This document shows, one piece after another, positions 1 to 7,245 of a stretch of DNA of 35,418 bases. The stretch is from NCBI GenBank assembly GCA_035649275.1, contig DASRJW010000108.1, forward strand, positions 1-35,418, given 5' to 3'. Each line of letters opens with the position of its first letter. The stretch's first letter is position 1. Both the position numbers and the translations under genes were made by a program. Under the pieces are notes generated by a model. That model made no database searches, was not told the DNA's origin, and saw nothing but the letters and a program-made list of their open reading frames with translations. The stretch is from Candidatus Krumholzibacteriia bacterium. Lineage in GTDB: Bacteria > Krumholzibacteriota > Krumholzibacteriia > G020349025.

Positions 1-624
1 CTGGTCAACTTCCACGGCTCGACCGGGGCCGGACAAGCCTTCTGCGAATCCATCCTCGGCGCCCACGGCGACAAGCCGTTCACCGACGTCATGAAGGCGA
101 CCGACTGGTTGATCGAAGCTGGGATCGTGGACTCGACGCGCATGGCGGCGGCGGGCGGTTCCTACGGTGGCTATCTCGCCAACTGGTGCCTCGGGCACAC
201 GGACCGCTTCAAGGCCATCGTCAGCCATGCCGGCGTCTACGATCTCATGGGGCAGTTCGCCTCCGACGCGCACTGGGGAAGGGCACAGAACTACGGGGCC
301 CAACCCTGGGAGGATCCGCAGCGCCTGCAGCTCTGGTCGCCTAATCAGTACGCGGCGCAATTCCATACTCCGACCTTGATCCTGCACGGCGAGAAGGATT
401 ATCGCGTGCCGGTCACGCAAGGGCTCCAGCTCTACGGCGTGCTCACCGCCAAGGGAGTCCCGGCGCGTCTCGTGGTCTTCCCGGACGAGAACCACTGGAT
501 TCTCAAGCCACAGGCGAGCCTGCTTTGGCACCAGGAGCTCTTCGCCTGGGTCGAGAAGTACACGGGGTTCGTGCCGCCCACGGCGGGCGGTGCTTCGACC
601 GCGTCGGCGCCGGAGAAGCCTTGA
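1..624 (+). CDS. Prolyl oligopeptidase family (S9) serine peptidase, C-terminal part
   Basis: The reading frame is open from the first base, so the start and any N-terminal beta-propeller lie outside the window; 207 residues are visible. They form the alpha/beta-hydrolase catalytic domain of an S9 peptidase (acylaminoacyl-peptidase/DPP-like). The nucleophile elbow is GGSYGGY with Ser at visible residue 54, the acid is Asp133 in HGEKDYRVP, and the base is His165 in DENHW. The order and spacing of this triad suit the family, whose members cleave short peptides. The C-terminus ends in a low-complexity Ala/Pro/Ser tail. The 191-bp gap downstream, holding its own promoter, suggests it is not part of the next operon. 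Family is confident; substrate is unknown. Confidence 0.93.
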   Translation: MVNFHGSTGAGQAFCESILGAHGDKPFTDVMKATDWLIEAGIVDSTRMAAAGGSYGGYLANWCLGHTDRFKAIVSHAGVYDLMGQFASDAHWGRAQNYGAQPWEDPQRLQLWSPNQYAAQFHTPTLILHGEKDYRVPVTQGLQLYGVLTAKGVPARLVVFPDENHWILKPQASLLWHQELFAWVEKYTGFVPPTAGGASTASAPEKP

Positions 625-747
625 CGGCAGCGCGGTCGGGCCGCGTCATCCCATCCGGCGTGAGGGCGATTCTAAGAACACGGACGATAGTGCGACGCGC
701 GGCAGCGCTGGTACCGCGGTAACGGCCCCGCACCGCTCGCGTCCTCT

Positions 748-775
748 TTGCGGTCACCGGTGACGGAGCTATATT
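748..775 (+). promoter_or_regulatory. Candidate sigma-70 promoter for the glutamate dehydrogenase operon
   Basis: A TATATT -10 box (770-775) stands 16 bp downstream of a weak -35 TTGCGG (748-753), about 40 bp before the glutamate dehydrogenase start. The start itself has AGGAG eight bases upstream. The assignment is by eye only; the -35 matches only the first three bases of the consensus. Confidence 0.45.
753..764. promoter_or_regulatory. Perfect 12-bp palindrome between -35 and -10, candidate operator
   Basis: GTCACCGGTGAC is a perfect 12-bp palindrome located in the spacer of the candidate promoter. A dimeric regulator bound there would block RNA polymerase. No regulator gene for it is visible in the window. 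The palindrome is seen directly; the operator role is inferred from position. Confidence 0.4.
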
Positions 776-815
776 CCGGTCGGAGGGCGCGGGGCTTATC
801 CCAGGAGCATTTCTC

Positions 816-2102
816 ATGGCGTCCAAAACCTACAATTCGTTCGAGACGGCGCAGGCGCAGTTCGACCATGTGGCGGAGATCCTGCAACTCGACGCACCGA
901 CACGGGAGCTGCTGCGCCAGCCGCTTCGCGAGTACTCGTTCGCCATTCCGGTGCGCATGGACGACGGGCACACCCGGGTGTTTCGCGGTTTCCGCGTGCA
1001 GCACAACGATGCGCGCGGGCCGTCCAAGGGGGGCATCCGCTTCCACCCGCAGGAGACGCTCGACACCGTGCGGGCCCTGGCCATGTGGATGACCTGGAAA
1101 TGCTCGGTCGTGGACATTCCTCTCGGTGGCGCCAAGGGTGGCATCATCTGCGATCCCCACCATCTGAGCCTGCGCGAGCAGGAGCTCCTCTGTCGCGGCT
1201 GGGTGCGGCAGCTCGCCCGCAACATTGGACCGGAAACGGACGTGCCGGCGCCTGACGTCATGACCTCGGGGCAGCACATGCTCTGGATGCTCGACGAGTT
1301 CGAGACCATCCATGGCGTTCACGCCCCGGGTTTCATCACCGGTAAACCCGTCGGCATGGGCGGTTCCATGGGGCGGGTGGAGGCAACGGGTTACGGCGCC
1401 GTGTTCGCCTTGCGCGAGGCGCTCAAGGAACGAGGCATCCGCGCCGCCGACACGACGGCGAGCGTGCAGGGTTTCGGCAACGTCGCCCAGCATGCCATCC
1501 GGCTGTACCACCAGATCGGCGGCCGCACGCTCTGCGTCTCGGCCTGGGACCAGGCGACGCAGACCGCTCTGGCTTATCGCAAGCGGGAGGGCATCGATCT
1601 CGAGCAACTTCTGTCGATCACGGATCGCTACGGCGGCATCGACAAGGGCAAGGCGCGCGACCTCGGCTACGAAGTGCTGCCTGGGGAGGCGTGGATCGAG
1701 CAGGAAGTCGACATTCTCCTCCCCGCGGCGCTGGAGAACCAGATCAACGAGGAAACCGTGCACAAGATCAAGCCCGGCGTGCGCTTTCTTGTCGAAGGGG
1801 CCAACGGGCCCACGACACCGGCTGCCGACGTACACCTCGGCAAGCGCGACCTCTTCGTCATTCCCGATTTCCTCGCCAACGCCGGCGGCGTCACCGCGAG
1901 CTACTTCGAGCAGGTGCAGAGCAACTCGAACTACTACTGGACGAGGGACGACGTCCTCGGTCGCCTCGACGTGAAGATGACCGCCGCTTTCGTGGCGGTG
2001 AGCGATTTGGCGAAGCGGCGCAAGCTCAGCATGCGCGAAGCCGCCTACGTCATCGCCGTGGACCGCGTCGCCCGGGCGTGCAAGGATCGAGGCTGGGTGT
2101 GA
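816..2102 (+). CDS. Glutamate dehydrogenase (Glu/Leu/Phe/Val dehydrogenase family)
   Basis: This 428-aa protein has the length of the hexameric bacterial glutamate dehydrogenases, which interconvert glutamate and 2-oxoglutarate plus ammonia with NAD(P)H. The substrate lysines lie at K71 (GPSKGGIRF), K95 (MTWKC) and K107 (GGAKGGI), and the catalytic Asp at D147 (PAPDV). The spacing 24-12-40 is exactly that of K89/K113/K125/D165 in the Clostridium symbiosum enzyme. A Rossmann motif GFGNVA begins at G219. The start has AGGAG eight bases upstream. It is the first gene of an apparent operon with two PEP-synthase-like proteins, suggesting a link between amino-acid catabolism and the pyruvate/PEP node. 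Cofactor choice cannot be read with certainty. Confidence 0.95.
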   Translation: MASKTYNSFETAQAQFDHVAEILQLDAPTRELLRQPLREYSFAIPVRMDDGHTRVFRGFRVQHNDARGPSKGGIRFHPQETLDTVRALAMWMTWKCSVVDIPLGGAKGGIICDPHHLSLREQELLCRGWVRQLARNIGPETDVPAPDVMTSGQHMLWMLDEFETIHGVHAPGFITGKPVGMGGSMGRVEATGYGAVFALREALKERGIRAADTTASVQGFGNVAQHAIRLYHQIGGRTLCVSAWDQATQTALAYRKREGIDLEQLLSITDRYGGIDKGKARDLGYEVLPGEAWIEQEVDILLPAALENQINEETVHKIKPGVRFLVEGANGPTTPAADVHLGKRDLFVIPDFLANAGGVTASYFEQVQSNSNYYWTRDDVLGRLDVKMTAAFVAVSDLAKRRKLSMREAAYVIAVDRVARACKDRGWV

Positions 2103-2129
2103 GCGCGCCGCCGTCGCAGGGAGTAGAGC

Positions 2130-3896
2130 ATGGGCGAGAGCGGTTTCGGCAGACGGGAGATTCCCCCCTTCAACCGCTCCTTCTTCGACCCCCAGGTGCG
2201 CTTCTCGCGCATCGGCGAGGGCGACCTGGGCGGCAAGGCCAACGGTCTCCTCTTCGCATTGGCCGCACTCGAAGGCAAGCTCGGCGACGGCCTCGGTTCC
2301 CAGGTCGCCATCGATGTGCCCGCCTCCACCATCGTCACCACGCAGATGTACGACCTCTTCATGGAGCGCAACCGCCTCCATGACGTCGCCCTTTCCGGTG
2401 CCGCCGACGAACGCATCGCCCACGCCTTCCAGCAGGGCGACCTCCCGGTGGAGCTCGTCGGCGACCTGCGGGCGCTGATCGAGCAGGTGCGCTCGCCGCT
2501 CGCGGTGCGCTCGTCCAGCCTCCTCGAAGATGCGATGTTCCGCCCCTTCGCCGGCGTCTACGAGACCAAAATGATCCCGAACAACCAAAGCGATCCGAGC
2601 GAACGCTTCGCCAAGCTGGTGGAGGCGATCAAGTTCGTCTATGCCTCGCTGTTCACGCGCTCGGCGCTGAACTACCTCAAGGCGAGCGGGAAGACACCGC
2701 AGGAAGAGAAGATGGCGGTGGTGCTCCAGGAGGTTGTCGGCAGGCGGCACGGCGATCATTTCTACCCGGAAGTCTCGGGTGTAGCGCGGTCGTACAACTT
2801 CTACCCGACAGGTCTGGCGCAGCCGCAAGAAGGCGTGGTGAACCTGGCCCTCGGTCTGGGGAAGAGCATCGTGGACGGTGGCATCGCCTGGACGTACTCC
2901 CCGGCGCACCCGCGGGCGCCGGCGCCGTTCGCCTCGGCGCAGGATCTGCTCAAGAACACGCAGCTCCGCTTCTGGGCGGTGAACATGGGCAAGCCGCCGG
3001 AGTACAACCCGATCGCCGAGACCGAATACCTGGTCCATCTCGATCTGGCCGCGGCGGAGTACGATGGCACCCTGCGTTACACCGCCTCGACCTATGATCC
3101 ACTGTCGGAGCGCGTGGTGCTCGGCACCGGGACGAAGGGGCCGCGCATCCTCACCTTCGGACCCATCCTGGATCTGGAGGAAATCGCCCTCAATGGTGCC
3201 GTCCGCACCCTTCTCGAGCGATTCACGCAGACTCTCGGCGCCCCGGTGGAGATCGAGTTCGCGGTGACCATCGAGGCAGGTCCGCGAGCGCGTCTCGGTC
3301 TCCTCCAAGTCCGCCCCATGGTGGTGTCGGAGGATGTGGTCGACATCGCGGCTGCGGCGCTGCAAAGCCCGGACCTTTTGCTCGCCTCGGACAACGTCAT
3401 GGGCAATGGGGCGAGCGAGCAGGTCCGCGACGTCGTCCTCGTCAAGCCCGAGGCGTTCGACAAGGCGCGCACGCGGGAGATCGCTCGCGAGGTGGAACAG
3501 TTCAACACTGCTCTGCTGGAGGCGGGAACGCCGTATCTGCTCATCGGTTTCGGTCGCTGGGGGAGCGCCGACCCATCGCTCGGAATACCCGTGCGTTGGG
3601 GCCAGATTTGTGGCGCCCAGGCCATCGTCGAGGCGACGCTCCCGGAGATGAACGTGGATCCGAGTCAGGGATCCCACTTCTTCCACAACATGTCGAGCTT
3701 CCGAGCCTCCTACTTTGCCGTGCATCACGAGGGCCGGGGCATCGCCTGGGAATGGCTGGCGCGGCAGCCGACGGCGGGCGAGTCGGCACACGTGCGGCAC
3801 GTGCGGCTGCAGCGGCCGCTCCGCATCAAGGTCGATGGACGCTCCCGTCGCGGCGGCGTATGGTTCGAGCCCGACAGCTCGGAGCCCGCGAGGTAG
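2130..3896 (+). CDS. PEP synthase-like ATP/pyruvate-binding domain protein
   Basis: This 588-aa protein carries the N-terminal nucleotide/pyruvate-binding region of PEP synthase and pyruvate phosphate dikinase: LGGKANGL near residue 32, VRSSSLLED near 125, and QVRPMVV near 393, the usual end of that domain. The swivelling phosphohistidine domain and the C-terminal PEP/pyruvate barrel are absent. Instead there is a C-terminal module with GFGRWGSAD (about residue 474) and GSHFFHNM, shared with the next gene. It cannot be a complete PEP synthase. It may phosphorylate or bind another partner, or act with a separate His-domain protein. GGGAG precedes the start, 27 bp after the dehydrogenase stop. 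Domain is confident, function unknown. Confidence 0.85.
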   Translation: MGESGFGRREIPPFNRSFFDPQVRFSRIGEGDLGGKANGLLFALAALEGKLGDGLGSQVAIDVPASTIVTTQMYDLFMERNRLHDVALSGAADERIAHAFQQGDLPVELVGDLRALIEQVRSPLAVRSSSLLEDAMFRPFAGVYETKMIPNNQSDPSERFAKLVEAIKFVYASLFTRSALNYLKASGKTPQEEKMAVVLQEVVGRRHGDHFYPEVSGVARSYNFYPTGLAQPQEGVVNLALGLGKSIVDGGIAWTYSPAHPRAPAPFASAQDLLKNTQLRFWAVNMGKPPEYNPIAETEYLVHLDLAAAEYDGTLRYTASTYDPLSERVVLGTGTKGPRILTFGPILDLEEIALNGAVRTLLERFTQTLGAPVEIEFAVTIEAGPRARLGLLQVRPMVVSEDVVDIAAAALQSPDLLLASDNVMGNGASEQVRDVVLVKPEAFDKARTREIAREVEQFNTALLEAGTPYLLIGFGRWGSADPSLGIPVRWGQICGAQAIVEATLPEMNVDPSQGSHFFHNMSSFRASYFAVHHEGRGIAWEWLARQPTAGESAHVRHVRLQRPLRIKVDGRSRRGGVWFEPDSSEPAR

Positions 3897-3901
3897 GCGC
3901 G

Positions 3902-6900
3902 ATGGACAAATCGATCGAGCACATCATTTATTCGCTGCGCGAGCGCGCCAAGGAGTTGAGCTGTCTCTATCGGGTGGACGAGATCCTCGGAGGCGCCGAC
4001 ACGGCGATGGAACGCGTGGGGCCGAGCCTTATCGAGGCCATCCCTCCCGGCTGGCAGTTCCCGGAAATCTGCCGCGCCCGGCTCACGCTGGATGGCGCCG
4101 TCTACGAACCCGCCGGCTTCACTCCCACGCCCTGGGTGCAGCGGGCGCCGATCTCGGCCTTGGGACAGCCCGTCGGCGAGATCGAGGTCTACTACCTGCA
4201 GGAGAAGCCGGCCGCCGACGAAGGACCCTTCTTGCACGAGGAGACCAAGCTCATCCGCGCCATCGCCGAGCGCATCGGTCTCTTCGTCGTGCAGCAACGC
4301 GTCCGGCAGGCACACCAGAGCCTGGAGCATGCCGTGCAGGCGCTGGAGAAGAAGGAGCAGGGCGAGTGGTCGGTGGTCCTGGACCTGCTGCGCCGCACCG
4401 ATCCCATGCTGCTGGCCCGCATCACCCGGAGGATGATCAATCACTTGGCGGCGCAGGGCGTGCAGGAGGCGGACGCTGTTCTGCAACGCATGACGGAAGA
4501 AGGGCCGGCCACGGGAGACGAGAACCAGCCGCAGCAGCGCGGCAGTCTCCAGGATCAGACGGAATTCGTTGCCACTACGTTCGCCATCGCCGCCAAGCAC
4601 TTCAGCGAAGCCGAGCTGGTCGGCTGCTTGCGCACCTGGCTGGAAGAGGAAAAGGCGGTGCACCTGAGCAATGCGCTGGAGAATCCCCATGGCGGGCTGG
4701 GGAGCATCGCGGAAGCCGTGGCGCGTTTCGAGGCGGCGGGAGTCGTCGAAGCCGATCTCCCCAAAGCGGTGCGGCGCAGCCTCCGCGTGGCTCTGGTGCG
4801 GCGCATCTTCTCCGACGAGTTCGCCTTCCTCGCCGTCGCCCGGGAACATGTGCGGGTGAGCGACTTCTATGACGTCTTCCGCCACCTGATCCATCCGCCG
4901 GAGAGCCACGGAAAGCTCGGCGGCAAGAGCACCGGGCTTTTCCTCGCCTCCCAGGTCATCTACAAGTCGACACCGGAAGCAGAGGTGCTCGGCAGCGTTC
5001 GGGTGCCGCGCACCTGGTACTTGAGCTCGGACGTGCTCCTGTACTTCATGCACTACAACAACCTGGAAGATCTCTACGATCGCAAGTATCTCGAGATCGG
5101 GCGCGTGCGGCAGGAATACCCTCATGTGGTCCAGCTGTTCAAGAATTCCCGTTTCCCTCCCGACATCGTCAAGGGGCTGGCTGTCGTCCTGGACGAGTTC
5201 GAGGACCGGCCGCTCATCGTGCGCAGCTCGAGCCTGCTGGAGGATCGGGTCGGCTCGGCCTTCTCGGGCAAGTACAAGAGCCTGTTCCTCGCCAACCAAG
5301 GGACGAAGCAGCAGCGCCTGAGCGCGCTGCAGGACGCCATCGCCGAGGTCTACGCCTCGGTCTTCGGGCCGGATCCGATCGAGTACCGGGCGCAGAGGGA
5401 TCTGCTGGACGTGCACGAGGAGATGGCGATTCTCATCCAGGAAGTCGTGGGGCAGCGGGTGGGGCGTTTCTTCCTGCCGGCGTTCTCCGGGGTCGCCTTC
5501 AGCAACAACGAGCTCCGCTGGTCGCCGCGCATCCGGCGCGAAGACGGCCTGTTGCGCATCGTGCCCGGCCTGGGGACGCGCGCTGTGGACCGCGTGGCCG
5601 ACGACTATCCCGTGCTGCTCGCACCCGGGCAGCCGGGGCTACGCGTCAACATCACGCCCGACGAGATCGTCCACTACTCGCCCAAGCAGATGGACGTCCT
5701 CGACATGGAACAGAACCGGTTCACCACCGTGGACGTCCAGTCCGTGTTGCGGGAGCACGGCGAGGACTACCCCCTGGTGCGCCAGATCGTCTCCATCGCC
5801 GACCCGGAGCGGATGCGCCTGCCCGCGGCATTCGAGCCCGACTGGAAGAAGGACGCCTGCGCCGTCACCTTCCAGGGGCTCGTCGAGCGCACGCCGTTCA
5901 TGCGGCAGATGCAGGCGCTTCTCGCCCTGCTCCGCCGCGGGCTCGGGGTACCCGTGGACCTCGAGTTCGCTCACGATGGCAAGGATTTCTATCTGCTCCA
6001 GTGCCGGGCGCAGAGCCATTCCGAGACCTACGCACCGGCGCCGATCCCGCGCAACATCCCACGCGAGCGGCTCGTGTTCAGCGCCAACCGCCACATCTCC
6101 AACGGACGGATCGCGGACATCACCCACGTCGTGTACGTCGTCCCCGAGGGCTATGGTCAGTTGGCGGATGCTCGGGACATGAAGGATGTGGGGCGCGCGG
6201 TGAGCAAACTGAACAAGACGCTGCCGAAACGCCAGTTCGTTCTCATGGGGCCAGGGCGGTGGGGGAGCCGCGGCGACATCAAGCTCGGCGTGCCAGTGAC
6301 CTACTCGGACATCAACAATGCCGCTGCGCTCATCGAGATCGCCCGGAAGAAAGGTCACTACCTGCCGGAGCTCTCGTTCGGCACCCATTTCTTCCAGGAC
6401 CTCGTGGAGGCGGATATCCGCTACATTCCTCTGTATCCCGACGAAGCGGACGTCGTGTTCAACGAGGCCTTTCTCCTCGGCTCCAAGAACATCTTCTCCG
6501 AGCTGCTGCCGGAGTTCGCGCGCCTGCAGGACACCGTGCGCGTCATCGACGTCGCCCGGCAGACCGAGGGCGAGGTCCTGCGGGTGCTGATGAACGCCGA
6601 TCTGGATGAGGCGGTGGGGGTGCTCTCTCCGCCGCGGACGGAGAAGGAAGGCAGCGCCAGCGACATGACCATCGTCGCGGCCGTCCCTGAGGATCACTGG
6701 CGCTGGCGGTTGCGGATGGCGGAGAGGATCGCCGCGGACATCGATCCGGCGCGCTTCGGTGTCGCGGCGATCTATGTGTTCGGGAGCACCAAGAACGGCA
6801 CCGCGGGTCCGTCGAGCGACCTGGATCTCCTCGTCCACGTGCGCGGTACGAAGGAGCAGCGCGATGCCCTGGCCTTGTGGCTGGAGGGATGGAGCCGCTC

Positions 6901-7069
6901 TTTGGCCGAGGTGAACTATCTCCGTACGGGCTACAAGGTAGACGGATTGCTCGATGTCCACTTCGTCACCGACGAGGACATCGTGAAGAAGACCAGCTTC
7001 GCCGCCAAAATCGACGCCGTCACCGACGCCGCCCGCCCCTTGGCGCTCGGTGGGGCGCCGCGCTCCTAG
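3902..7069 (+). CDS. PEP synthase-like protein with N-terminal GAF-like region and C-terminal nucleotidyltransferase domain
   Basis: The protein is 1055 aa, starting at an ATG five bases after the upstream stop; the frame stays open further upstream, but that part overlaps the previous gene. Residues 1-140 resemble a GAF-type sensor (RAKELSCLYRVDEIL, then a VYEPAGF...QPVGEIEVYY sheet). The middle region looks helical. The PEP-synthase-type ATP/pyruvate-binding domain runs from GKLGGKSTGL (about 336) through VRSSSLLED (about 439). The shared GPGRWGSRGD module lies near 784. From about 935 there is a nucleotidyltransferase-fold domain: FGSTKNGTAGPSSDLDLLV (about 960-978) fits GSx10DxD, and a third carboxylate may be in LLDVHFV near 1018. 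There is no phosphohistidine or PEP-forming domain. This combination suggests a regulated phospho- or nucleotidyl-transfer enzyme. Confidence 0.82.
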   Translation: MDKSIEHIIYSLRERAKELSCLYRVDEILGGADTAMERVGPSLIEAIPPGWQFPEICRARLTLDGAVYEPAGFTPTPWVQRAPISALGQPVGEIEVYYLQEKPAADEGPFLHEETKLIRAIAERIGLFVVQQRVRQAHQSLEHAVQALEKKEQGEWSVVLDLLRRTDPMLLARITRRMINHLAAQGVQEADAVLQRMTEEGPATGDENQPQQRGSLQDQTEFVATTFAIAAKHFSEAELVGCLRTWLEEEKAVHLSNALENPHGGLGSIAEAVARFEAAGVVEADLPKAVRRSLRVALVRRIFSDEFAFLAVAREHVRVSDFYDVFRHLIHPPESHGKLGGKSTGLFLASQVIYKSTPEAEVLGSVRVPRTWYLSSDVLLYFMHYNNLEDLYDRKYLEIGRVRQEYPHVVQLFKNSRFPPDIVKGLAVVLDEFEDRPLIVRSSSLLEDRVGSAFSGKYKSLFLANQGTKQQRLSALQDAIAEVYASVFGPDPIEYRAQRDLLDVHEEMAILIQEVVGQRVGRFFLPAFSGVAFSNNELRWSPRIRREDGLLRIVPGLGTRAVDRVADDYPVLLAPGQPGLRVNITPDEIVHYSPKQMDVLDMEQNRFTTVDVQSVLREHGEDYPLVRQIVSIADPERMRLPAAFEPDWKKDACAVTFQGLVERTPFMRQMQALLALLRRGLGVPVDLEFAHDGKDFYLLQCRAQSHSETYAPAPIPRNIPRERLVFSANRHISNGRIADITHVVYVVPEGYGQLADARDMKDVGRAVSKLNKTLPKRQFVLMGPGRWGSRGDIKLGVPVTYSDINNAAALIEIARKKGHYLPELSFGTHFFQDLVEADIRYIPLYPDEADVVFNEAFLLGSKNIFSELLPEFARLQDTVRVIDVARQTEGEVLRVLMNADLDEAVGVLSPPRTEKEGSASDMTIVAAVPEDHWRWRLRMAERIAADIDPARFGVAAIYVFGSTKNGTAGPSSDLDLLVHVRGTKEQRDALALWLEGWSRSLAEVNYLRTGYKVDGLLDVHFVTDEDIVKKTSFAAKIDAVTDAARPLALGGAPRS

Positions 7070-7245
7070 AGAGCCGCTCGGACGTGAACCCCCGGAAGTT
7101 CGCGATCCTGTTGGCGGTATGATGCGCGAGCTGTCACCATTCGATCCCTTCGTGCATTGAGCTGGCAAGAGGTCCGCCGGGGGAGGAGGGGACCGGCCTC
7201 CGGTCACCCCGGGTCATGGCGACGAATCGGAGATCGGAGAGTTCC

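Noticed and set aside
672-3800. Very long open frame (over 1000 codons) on the minus strand
   Set aside because: It lies opposite glutamate dehydrogenase and a PEP-synthase-like gene with clear motifs. Its His/Arg/Glu-rich product matches no protein pattern and is a by-product of GC-rich codon use.
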